Below, piece after piece: positions 7,669-15,269 of a stretch of DNA of 64,000 nucleotides; the first letter of the stretch is position 1; each line of letters begins with the position of its first letter. This DNA is from Halomontanus rarus. Lineage in GTDB: Archaea > Halobacteriota > Halobacteria > Halobacteriales > Natrialbaceae. The translations under genes and the position numbers were made by a program. Under the pieces are notes generated by a model that had not been told where the DNA came from, did not search any database, and saw nothing but the letters and a program-made list of their open reading frames with translations. The stretch lies in assembly GCF_029338335.1 (NCBI RefSeq), contig NZ_CP119799.1; one strand, given 5' to 3'.

Positions 7669-8453
7669 TCGACATCACCTAAGAAATTCGCTGCGGTGCC
7701 GAATGCGCGAGCCAAGGCATCGCTCTCGACAAATTCCGCAGTCGGCCCGTCGAAGTATATCTCGCGGTTGAGACAGATGACGCGTTCAGCGTGTTGAGTG
7801 ACGGCACTCAGGTCGTGTTCGATGAGAAGGATCGTGATTCCATCATCGTTCAACGAATCTAGCAGATCATAGAATGCCTCGACGGATTCGATATCGACAC
7901 CGACGGTCGGTTCGTCGAGCACAAGGAGGTCGGCTTCGCTAGCGAGCGCGCGGGCGATAAACGCTCGCTGGCGCTGGCCGCCCGACAACTGCGTGACGCG
8001 CCGATCGGCGAACGCCGTCATGCCGACCGTATCGAGCGCCTGGTAGACGATGCCCCAATCCTTTCTGGAGAGGCGACCAAAGCCGATGTGCGGGAATCGT
8101 CCCATCTTTACGACTTCGCGGACGGTAATCGGCATTTCCTTGGAAGCACTTGCGTGCTGGGCGACATACCCGATGCGCGAACCATCGTCGAACTGATGAG
8201 ACGGTTCGCCGAACAGTTCGGCGACCCCCTCGTTCGGTCGGAGCAACCCTAACATCAGCTTCATCAGTGTCGATTTCCCTGACCCGTTCGGGCCCACGAC
8301 CGCAGCGTACTCGCTTGGGTCGATCCGGAGCGAGATATCCTCGACGACCGGTGTCGTCGTGTATCCGAAGTCGACGTTCGTTAGCTCAATGATTGAACCG
8401 TCGCTGATCGCTGATTCGGCAGTCGCGGAGGTGTTGGTATGCTGAGTGCTCAT
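7665..8453 (-). CDS. Zinc/manganese ABC transporter ATP-binding protein
   Basis: 262 residues from the ATG at 8453. A longer reading to 8588 overlaps the binding-protein gene and reads as low-quality sequence, so it is rejected. Walker A GPNGSGKST is at about residues 54-62, the signature LSGGQRQRAF at about 150-159, Walker B DLLVLDEPTVGVD at about 170-182, and the switch His in LLIEHDLSAV follows. It powers metal import through the adjacent permease. Starts and stops overlap (ATGA) on both sides, so the three ABC genes form one transcript. Confidence 0.94.
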   Translation of the reverse strand: MSTQHTNTSATAESAISDGSIIELTNVDFGYTTTPVVEDISLRIDPSEYAAVVGPNGSGKSTLMKLMLGLLRPNEGVAELFGEPSHQFDDGSRIGYVAQHASASKEMPITVREVVKMGRFPHIGFGRLSRKDWGIVYQALDTVGMTAFADRRVTQLSGGQRQRAFIARALASEADLLVLDEPTVGVDIESVEAFYDLLDSLNDDGITILLIEHDLSAVTQHAERVICLNREIYFDGPTAEFVESDALARAFGTAANFLGDVE

Positions 8454-9502
8454 TCGAAGTTCCTCCATTCCTCGGCCCAGCCGTCGGGGCCGACCTCTTC
8501 GGGCTGTTTGTTGCCGAGAACGGCCTCGAACGTCGGCATGTTGATGTTGTAGGCTATCTCCTCGTAGCCCCAGTTGTTCTCGACCCAATCTTCACGGACG
8601 CCCGCATACGGGGTTACTGGGAAATACGCCTCCACTTGAGTTTCGGCTAGCAGTTGCTTTGCAGGTTTCCGCGCCTCGAAGACGCCGTTAGCGATGTAGT
8701 TGATGTCGTTCTCTTCGATAACCTCCTTCGCATCCGTGATGTCTGATGGTTTGACGTCGCCACTCGCTGCAAGATTCGTGACGAGGGGGTGCATTGTGGC
8801 GTCATAGCGAACACCAATGTACTGGAAGGCGTTGTGTGCCGCAAGTTGGATGACGTCACGTTCGGCTGCGTCGAAGATGGCTTGATAGTCTTGGTCGATT
8901 TGTTCGAGAGTTTCAGACTTGTAGGTCTCGGCGTTGTTCCGTAGCGCACTCTCCTGATCGGGTGCAAGTTCGACGAGTCCCTCGGTGATGTTGTCGACTG
9001 ATGTCTTCGCACGCCGTGGGTCAAGCCAAAAGTGTGGGTCTTTCCCTTGTTGCTCCCCAACGCCCTCCTCTTCCGGGTCGAGAGTCGCCGCAAGATCGAC
9101 CAACTCAACACCTTCACGGGCGTTGATTAACTGGGTATCAACATTGTCGTCTTCGAGGGTCTGAATCGCGCGGTCAGCCCACGGCTGAAAGCCTGTGCCG
9201 ACGTGGACGAACGCATCGGCCTCAATGATGTCTTTCGTGACGCTGGCATTAGGCTCCCAACCGTGACCATGTAACCCGGTGGGGACGAGGTTCTCCACCC
9301 GAATGGGTGTCCCATCGACGATATTGCGTGCGAAGTCATAAAAGCTGAAAAAGGATGCGACTGCGACGGTCTCGTCGTCGTTGCTTTCGGCCTCACTGCT
9401 AATGCAACCGGCGAGCCCCGTGACAATAGCCCCTGTACCGGCAGTAATGGCTTGCCTCCGAGAGAAACGTTGCTGCGACCAAGACTGGTTCATATCGTCC
9501 AT
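8450..9502 (-). CDS. Zinc/manganese ABC substrate-binding lipoprotein
   Basis: 350 residues. A twin-arginine signal (SRRQAITAGTGAIVTGLAGC) ends in a lipobox Cys, so the protein is folded, exported by Tat and lipid-anchored, as usual in haloarchaea. The ZnuA/TroA-fold ligands are visible: His in GLHGHGWEPN, His in KDPHFWLDP, and His in QLAAHNAFQYIG; a C-terminal Asp/Glu would be the fourth. Zinc and manganese cannot be told apart from these. It is the first gene of the operon with ATPase, permease and DtxR-like regulator. Confidence 0.93.
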   Translation of the reverse strand: MDDMNQSWSQQRFSRRQAITAGTGAIVTGLAGCISSEAESNDDETVAVASFFSFYDFARNIVDGTPIRVENLVPTGLHGHGWEPNASVTKDIIEADAFVHVGTGFQPWADRAIQTLEDDNVDTQLINAREGVELVDLAATLDPEEEGVGEQQGKDPHFWLDPRRAKTSVDNITEGLVELAPDQESALRNNAETYKSETLEQIDQDYQAIFDAAERDVIQLAAHNAFQYIGVRYDATMHPLVTNLAASGDVKPSDITDAKEVIEENDINYIANGVFEARKPAKQLLAETQVEAYFPVTPYAGVREDWVENNWGYEEIAYNINMPTFEAVLGNKQPEEVGPDGWAEEWRNFE

Positions 9503-9520
9503 TTCGATTAGTCGAGTATA

Positions 9521-9531
9521 TGCCTAAGGCA
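9521..9531. promoter_or_regulatory. Candidate metalloregulator operator
   Basis: TGCCTAAGGCA is a perfect palindrome about 19 bases upstream of the ATG of the metal-binding lipoprotein and beside an AT-rich TATAT stretch. The site is well placed for the DtxR-like protein encoded at the end of this operon. The assignment is inference from position only. Confidence 0.4.
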
Positions 9532-9539
9532 ATAACAGT

Positions 9540-10249
9540 TTCCACCTAACTTCGAGATTAGACTGATCTAATCCTCGAGATAGTGTTCGTTGTAGCGAGT
9601 GAAGTTGGTAATGGCCCTTGTCCAGTCGCCTCCTGGTCAGGCTTCAGAGCATGCTTCTTGAGTACGACGAAGACGGAATATCACAGCGACCGACACGCCT
9701 GCGCGTCTCTGGGACGCCTATACTGCCCTTCAACGCTCGCTGGACGGCTAGTACTCTCAAGCACCAGCACTACTAGTACCCTCCCAAGTCTCCTCTGCCT
9801 AGTAACACTTTTCGGAAAGTCGAACGTGGTGCGACTTCTAAAACAGAAATAGACTAGGTAGTCGACGCTGGGAACACTACTAGTTATCAGCCATTATCAA
9901 TAGTCGCGTAATGCGACAACGGAGCATCAGCTGCTTTTCGGGAGTCCGTTCAACCGACAAGCAATCTACGCATATGGGATCGCTGGCGAAATCACGGCTA
10001 CCTTCCAATTATTGCTCCTGTGGACTGGCTGTTTCACCATAGTTCCCACTCGAACTAGATCACTCCCTTTTTCGCCGAATTGTATATTGAAATGCTGCTT
10101 CCGCTCTGGATTCCACCAAACACCCGGTGGAATCCAGCGATGCTCCTCGTCAATATATTTTCAATTGATGATTCTGCACCAGTGGGCAATCTGTGAAAGG
10201 GATTTCATGCAGAGATAATTTAAGTCCTTGGTGGGTGTTAGTTGTTAAC
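9540..10249. other. Intergenic stretch with one strong hairpin
   Basis: No convincing gene. At 10106-10117/10126-10137 there is a perfect 12-base inverted repeat (CTGGATTCCACC) with an 8-base loop. It is not followed by a T run. It could be an end of a lost mobile element or a regulatory structure. A TATA-like TAATTTAAG at about 10214-10222 precedes the stress gene. Confidence 0.4.
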
Positions 10250-10681
10250 ATGGTCAAGGATATTTTGGTACCAGTGGATGATTCGCCACAAGCCAAAGCA
10301 GCGTTGGAGTATGCACTCAAAGAGTTCCCCGAAGCGGCGATCACGGCGATACACGTCGTTCACCTCCCTGAAGGATATTGGGCAGCGTTCGCCAGATCTG
10401 AGGACGAATTGCCGGGATATAAGAGGGTCCACAGTCACGCACGAGAGCTGCTCGAAACGACTGTCCAACAGGCATCTGAACACGAGCATAAAATGGACAC
10501 AGTAGTAAAAACAGGAGATCCGGCGAGAGAGATTGTCGATTACGCTATTGAACATGGATTCGATCAGATCGTCATCGGAAGTCACGGTCGAAAAAGAGCC
10601 GGTCGGCTTCTGTTCGGAAGCGTCTCTGAAAAGGTCGTGCGAAACGCGCCGATGACAGTAGTCGTAGTGCACGAAGAATGA
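10250..10681 (+). CDS. Universal stress protein UspA family
   Basis: 143 residues from the ATG at 10250; the longer reading from 10193 is unlikely because the TATA-like element lies within it. The Rossmann-like Usp fold starts MVKDILVPVDDSPQAKAALE, and the ATP-binding motif G-x2-G-x9-GS is present as IGSHGRKRAGRLLFGSVSEKV near the C-terminus. Cytosolic nucleotide-binding stress protein; client pathway unknown. It is a single gene and the spacing of the AT-rich element suggests a leaderless transcript. Confidence 0.92.
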   Translation: MVKDILVPVDDSPQAKAALEYALKEFPEAAITAIHVVHLPEGYWAAFARSEDELPGYKRVHSHARELLETTVQQASEHEHKMDTVVKTGDPAREIVDYAIEHGFDQIVIGSHGRKRAGRLLFGSVSEKVVRNAPMTVVVVHEE

Positions 10682-10840
10682 ACGAGAACTGCTCTGAAGG
10701 TGACTCTATTCCTCTCTGACTGAGAATCGAAGTGTGCAGAATTTACAGCGGGTATTCGGCACGACTCGACAAACATTATCTATAAATGATAAAAATAGGA
10801 GCGTTAGGTTCGCACTCCGAACTAAGCAACAGTTTCATAC

Positions 10841-11752
10841 TTATATCTCGAACAATTCGTCCTGCCGACTGCGAAGCGTGGTTGGCGAAACGCCTGCCAC
10901 ATCAGCGATCTCCCGCTGTGAAAGGCACAGTCCACATCGCTCAGCAGCGAGATACAGACAGCCAGCTGCAACGCCACTTGGCCGACATCTAACCGTGATC
11001 CCCGCATCAGCCGCCGCCTGTGCGAGATCGAGGGCTCGTCGACAGACTCGTTCCGGGACCTCGAGTTCGGTCGCCAGTTTTGGAATCCGATCAGCCACGG
11101 AGATCGGGCGTGCCGGGAGCTCAAGTTCGACGTTCATCACGTTGTACGCGTTGGTGAGACCATCTAGATCACAACGAGCACGTGTCGCTATCTCCGTCCG
11201 TGACCGACCCAACCCCGTACACCGACACGCTGCGTAGATACTGGCCGCAGCTACCGCCTCGAGTGATCGACCAATGCACAGCCTTTCGGAATGTGCCCTG
11301 CGGAACAGCACGCAGGCCTGATCGCGAAGACGCTCACCGAACCCGAGACTGCTCGAGAGTCGCCTGACTTCGCCGAGTCCGTAGCCGAGATTTCGGTTGG
11401 CTTTCGACTGCCACCGTGCCCGAGATTGTTCGCGACGGAGTCGATTCAGTTGCCGACGCCTCCGACTCGAGAGCGAGTTACCGTATCCATCTCGATACCA
11501 TCCGATTTCGGTCGAGAGTCCTCGATCGTGGCGGGTTGGCGTCAGCGGCGCACCAGTGCGTTTCTCGGTCTACTCACCGTATCGATTCCAGTCGGGGCCA
11601 CGGTCGAGCTGTGTATCCTCGAGGACGAGGCTGCAGTCTTTACAGATCGTTTCACCAGTCACTGTTCGAACGCTGCCGTCGCAATCTGGACACTCGGTTG
11701 CTGTCTGTACATCTTTGTCGAACGTCGTCGTGTAGATCTCTCTCGTTGCCAT
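10841..11752 (-). pseudogene. tfb: Transcription factor B (TFB) broken by one in-frame amber codon
   Basis: A colinear TFB reading frame of 304 codons with a single TAG at 11570-11572 (codon 61). Before it lies the zinc ribbon (CPDC...CKDC, Cys21, 24, 37, 40) and the start of the B-finger. After it the frame continues unchanged: TGAPLTPTRHDRGLSTEIGW, the first cyclin repeat (SLEAVAAASIYAACR) and the second (RPSGVAAGCLYLAAERCG; DVAGVSPTTLRSRQDEL). No frameshift or deletion is needed. Either a recent nonsense mutation, a sequencing error, or expression in two pieces. There is no sign of pyrrolysine genes here. As one product it would be a complete alternative TFB of normal length. Confidence 0.88.
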
Positions 11753-12054
11753 CGGTTACTCCGAAGGGCACATCGAAACAGTCCCTTCACCCGGTAAGGG
11801 GCGAGAAACACCACCGCTCGAGCGATCGGGTTACAATCAGCCTCTAAAGCAGCCGCAAGGCGACACTCGAGTCGTCGACACACTGTACGACATCACGAAC
11901 CAATACTGGCGGAAAACAAAATGACTGGTGACAGTGGGGTACAACCCCCTTCTCGAGTATCCAAACCAGAGTTCAGCACGTTAACGATGGTGACTATTTC
12001 CAATAGGTATATGTTTCTACAGAAGTAACATTCAGGTGGAAGTCACCGATCCAA

Positions 12055-12250
12055 AACGGACGCAGGGGGCATGCGCTGAAATGCCCCGGGTGCGACAACA
12101 CCCGAGACGTGGCTTCCAACCGAGCAGTTCGAAGCCATGTTTGCATTGCTTCTCTCGAGACATAAACGTCTCGCACGACTGGCGTATCATCTACGACTGA
12201 GATCCATCGCTCGACAGGGCCGATTGCAGGCGAGTCGGAGGCACTCATGA
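12055..12250 (+). pseudogene. Remnant of a small plasmid protein with nested hairpins
   Basis: The frame 12080-12250 reads PETWLPTEQFEAMFALLLSR and on through a basic helical stretch to a stop that overlaps the next ATG (ATGA at 12247-12250). This is convincing coding character, but the frame is closed upstream by TGA at 12077 and has no start codon before an internal ATG at 12140, so the N-terminus seems lost. The lost part coincides with two perfect hairpins: 12066-12072/12081-12087 (GGGGCAT) and 12087-12092/12099-12104 (CGGGTG). Confidence 0.4.
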
Positions 12251-12399
12251 GTGAGGATTCCGATCTCGAGGTGTCTGACGAGACACCGGATCACACGTGT
12301 CCGAACTGCGGCGAACCGGTCTTCCAGGTGACCGTCCGAGGCCCGAGTGATCGCGTCTTCGGACCCTGTGGCTGTCGGATTCCGAACGTCGACCGCTAG
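12247..12399 (+). CDS. Small zinc-finger protein (50 aa)
   Basis: MSEDSDLEVSDETPD then CPNCGEPVFQVTVRG and GPCGCRIPNVDR: two Cys pairs (CPNC and CGC) spaced about 25 residues apart, a one-knuckle zinc ribbon. The start ATG overlaps the stop of the preceding remnant frame. It belongs to a set of very small zinc-finger proteins in this window (25511-25669, 47558-47674, 46695-47093). Like the genes at 3265, 20180 and 25669, it lies directly downstream of hairpins. Function unknown. Confidence 0.65.
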   Translation: MSEDSDLEVSDETPDHTCPNCGEPVFQVTVRGPSDRVFGPCGCRIPNVDR

Positions 12400-12533
12400 G
12401 CGACGCCGACACCACCTGCACGAATAGCTTCACTCGAAACCACCACCTTTCCTGAATGTATATAAATAATGAACGGAGAACATGACGGGTTAGTGTTAAG
12501 CAAGGCCGTATCGAACATCATCTCAGAGACGCG

Positions 12534-12794
12534 ATGTCTAATCTCAACGATCCACGACCACCACTCCCCGAGTGGATTCTCGAAGCCTACGATATTCTTG
12601 TGACTCACGCGACCGATGTCAAGGACGATTGCAACACACAGGCGATCACTCGAGACAATGCAGTCGACATCCTTCTCACGACCGACGAGCTCACACTCGA
12701 GCCTGAAGACACAGACTACGTCCTGCGAAGGCTCCTCGAGCGTGGCTATTTCTACGAAGTCGACGACGAGCTCCGTGTGACACCGAGGGACTAG
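12534..12794 (+). CDS. Small hypothetical haloarchaeal protein (86 aa)
   Basis: 86 residues, acidic, beginning MSNLNDPRPPLPEWILEAYD. Residues about 40-86 resemble a small winged-helix (TRDNAVDILLTTDELTLEPE, then YVLRRLLERGYFYEVDDELR with a beta-hairpin-like end). TATA-like TATATAAATAA lies at about 12458-12468, giving a leader of about 65 bases. No family recognised; a DNA-binding role is possible. Confidence 0.7.
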   Translation: MSNLNDPRPPLPEWILEAYDILVTHATDVKDDCNTQAITRDNAVDILLTTDELTLEPEDTDYVLRRLLERGYFYEVDDELRVTPRD

Positions 12795-12847
12795 TCTCCT
12801 CCGTCTGCAGAAACCGCCAAGAGCAATCTAGAGACGAATAACGGGTG

Positions 12848-13201
12848 CTACCAGGCCGAAGTTGACTTTTGTACCGTACCCTCGTTGGACGAGTTACTGT
12901 CTTCGAGACCCTGTTTGAGGTCGTCAACTCCGTCCACGAGGGTAACCTCCTGATCATCTCGATCATAGTTGACAACGTCGTGATCGGCGAGCATCGGGAG
13001 GTGCTTATGAACGAGTGAGATGACGACGCGCTGGTGGACATCCTCGCTGACGTTCTGCGTATCTCGTTCTCGTTTGGTGATCTGCTCGGCAAGTTCGTCG
13101 ACCGTTCTGTTCTCGTTCTCTTCCAAAAGGTCTAGGAGATGTCGGCGCTGTGAATCTGCGAGGAGTGTAAGAGTTGTATCCGTGGAGAGTTTGCTTGCCA
13201 T
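12848..13201 (-). CDS. Winged-helix regulator, DUF7344-like
   Basis: 117 residues from the ATG at 13201. The longer reading to 13306 covers an AT-rich promoter-like stretch. The core LLADSQRRHLLDLLEENENR (about 12-31) followed by TVDELAEQI and a recognition helix region ending SLVHKHLPMLADHDVVNYD is the haloarchaeal winged-helix pattern often found with bacterio-opsin-activator-type and histidine-kinase genes. Related copies here are at 18596-18997 and, truncated, 28943-29197. Cytosolic DNA-binding protein; target unknown. Confidence 0.8.
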   Translation of the reverse strand: MASKLSTDTTLTLLADSQRRHLLDLLEENENRTVDELAEQITKRERDTQNVSEDVHQRVVISLVHKHLPMLADHDVVNYDRDDQEVTLVDGVDDLKQGLEDSNSSNEGTVQKSTSAW

Positions 13202-13419
13202 TGTTAACTCTGGATTCTTTCCCTTCGAAGTCAAGACTTCTCCCAAGATGATTTGGGAATCAGGCTTCACGCCAAGCATGATCGCACAACAGATCGTATC
13301 ACACAAATATATTATTTTTCAACACAATAATTGGAAAATTTGTTTCTTCGACGCAATAACAGGGCTGTTGTTCCCTCAAGAACAACCCAATTCTTAAAAA
13401 CGCTAGCAGCGTTATACTG

Positions 13420-13833
13420 GTGATGGATGATCCAAATGATTTTGGCAATATCCTTTTAGTGGAGGACAATCCGGGCGATGTTCGATGGACCAAGGAGATG
13501 CTGAAAGAGGCTGGGTTGAATCCAACCGTTCATGTTGTCACGGATGGTTCAGAGGCATTGGATTTCATCCGTCAACGCGGTGAATATACTGACGTACCCC
13601 GACCAGATGTCGTCCTCCTCGACTTGCATCTGCCCCGGATGGATGGCGATGAGGTGTTAACCAGACTCGGTGATGAGGTCAGTGACATCCCGATCATTGC
13701 GTTGTCTGGGTCACAGCGGATTGGGGCAGTCAAATTAGAAGATATGGGAGATCGGGTCGCTGCCCGTCTCGAAAAGCCGATTGAACCGGATGAGGTTCGG
13801 GATGTCGTTCAGTTGGTTGACGATGACGACTAA
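13420..13833 (+). CDS. Stand-alone response regulator receiver protein
   Basis: 137 residues, CheY-like receiver domain only. The acidic pocket is ILLVEDNPGD (near residues 11-20), the phospho-acceptor Asp is in VVLLDLHLPRMDGDE (near residue 66), the conserved Ser/Thr is in IIALSGS and the Lys in RLEKPIEPDE. It resembles Rcp1-type single-domain receivers that act with PAS histidine kinases. The two PAS kinases at 15270-17900 and 23112-25139 are plausible phosphodonors. No output domain. Confidence 0.93.
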   Translation: MMDDPNDFGNILLVEDNPGDVRWTKEMLKEAGLNPTVHVVTDGSEALDFIRQRGEYTDVPRPDVVLLDLHLPRMDGDEVLTRLGDEVSDIPIIALSGSQRIGAVKLEDMGDRVAARLEKPIEPDEVRDVVQLVDDDD

Positions 13834-13948
13834 GCACCTCGTGTCGGTTAACACCGGGCATTATTGCGTGGATTTTGGAAGACCACTCTAATCACAGACT
13901 CGTGAGGTTCAACACAAGTGCCCGCCGATCTACCGTTCAGATTCGGGA

Positions 13949-14236
13949 CTATCCTTCGAGAAGTTCCGTCACGTACTGCCCCTCCCACTCACGCCGGGCT
14001 TCGATTTCACGCTGACCACGCCGCGTCACCGAGTAGACGTTCGTCCGCCGGTCCATCTCTCCCTTCTCGAGGAGGCCCTTATCGACGAGCGTATCCAGGT
14101 TCGGATACAGTCGACCGTGATGGATCTCGGATTCGTAGTAGTCGTCGAGTTCGTCCTTGATCGCGAGGCCATGTGGTTCATCTAAGCCTGTAGCAACATA
14201 CAGGAGGTCACGCTGGAAGCCGGTCAGATCGTACAT
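13949..14236 (-). CDS. PadR-family transcriptional regulator
   Basis: 95-residue minimal PadR winged helix: FQRDLLYVATGLDEPHGLAI at the N-terminus, then a HGRLYPNLDTLVDKGLLEKG recognition region and the wing DRRTNVYSVTRRGQREI. It lacks the C-terminal dimerisation helices of longer PadR proteins, as is common in haloarchaea. The gene is divergent from the HalOD1 gene at 14415 with a 180-base AT-rich gap, so it may regulate it or itself. Confidence 0.9.
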   Translation of the reverse strand: MYDLTGFQRDLLYVATGLDEPHGLAIKDELDDYYESEIHHGRLYPNLDTLVDKGLLEKGEMDRRTNVYSVTRRGQREIEARREWEGQYVTELLEG

Positions 14237-14414
14237 ATCAAAAATCAGTTCTGAGAGGACTTAAGTACAGTGATGATAAACACGCCTCTTGAAAAATCAG
14301 AACATTTGTATATACAACGTTCTCAGCAGGGTTTATTAGCATTCATTGGTGATTTCCAATAGATATCTTGCTATTTTGGCAAGGCTTTTATGTCAAATCG
14401 TGGTTGGACGGACA

Positions 14415-14729
14415 ATGGCAGAAACGACCGACCAAACGGATACAGTGAAATTCTCAGAGAACTCGATCGAACCCAGCATGACAAAATGGGATCGGGATTC
14501 AGAGGACACTCCGGTGTTTGCGGTCGTCTTAGCAGTTGCAGATGCGAGTGGAGTCGATCCCCTGGAACTCCCACCGCTTGGCGACACAATTGATCCTGAT
14601 GCATTGAACGAACTCTTCATGGCACGCTCCGAATCCACTGTCGCGAAGGTCACGTTCGAGTATGCAGGCTACGACGTGACAGTCCGTGGAGACGGTGAAA
14701 TCCAGGCCCGAACCACACAGGAGATCTAA
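14415..14729 (+). CDS. HalOD1 output-domain protein
   Basis: 104 residues from the ATG at 14415; the in-frame start at 14346 lies in an AT-rich promoter region. The pattern FAVVLAVADASGVDPLELPPL, then DTIDPDALNELF and VTFEYAGYDVTVRGDGEIQA is the haloarchaeal HalOD1 output domain, thought to act downstream of receiver/kinase systems. A paralogue is at 18260-18556. Together with the receiver (13420) and the kinase (15270) it suggests a local signalling cluster. Confidence 0.85.
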   Translation: MAETTDQTDTVKFSENSIEPSMTKWDRDSEDTPVFAVVLAVADASGVDPLELPPLGDTIDPDALNELFMARSESTVAKVTFEYAGYDVTVRGDGEIQARTTQEI

Positions 14730-15269
14730 TCTGGATTCTTACTACGGAATATTCCATCAGTGGTGAGCCGCGCCACAACCAACCGAGCTAGTCTGTTTGA
14801 CCAACATGTCCAGCCGTTCTAGAACCTTCACTAGCTAAAGTTTGGACATTTACTGCTCAGCTAATCGAGTGGTTACACTCGAGTCCTCTTTAATTCGTTC
14901 ATGGCAGGAGAAACACCCTAGTATCCACGTCACAGGATGACGGGACACATAGGGCGTTCGGATCCCAGTTGTTCGGAAATCAGTGAAGCCCTTTCACCAG
15001 GACCAAATAGACAATCTACGAACCATAAGATATGGATTATGGTAGTTATCATTAGTTGTGGAAATGCCACCTAATGAAGGCAGATAAAGTAACTACCGTT
15101 CTAGCTCTTCGCCGCTCCGATGCCGTTCACACCATCGCGGTGCGTCTCGTTGGTCGGTCGCTGATTCGGGTATGGCCTTGGTCAAACGACCTACTGTCGT
15201 CTGGACCGAAATCTGCGGATCTCTCTTGACATTTCCATCTCGGGCAGCACTCGACTCACTTTCGCCGTG
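14730..15269. other. Intergenic stretch, no gene seen
   Basis: 540 bases of mixed composition after the HalOD1 gene and before the kinase stop. I see no convincing coding frame, no strong hairpin and no repeat shared with the rest of the window. Confidence 0.4.

Noticed and set aside
11570..11572. TAG in tfb read as pyrrolysine
   Set aside because: No PylT, PylS or methylamine genes are seen and TFB has no reason to use it; a nonsense mutation or sequencing error is simpler.
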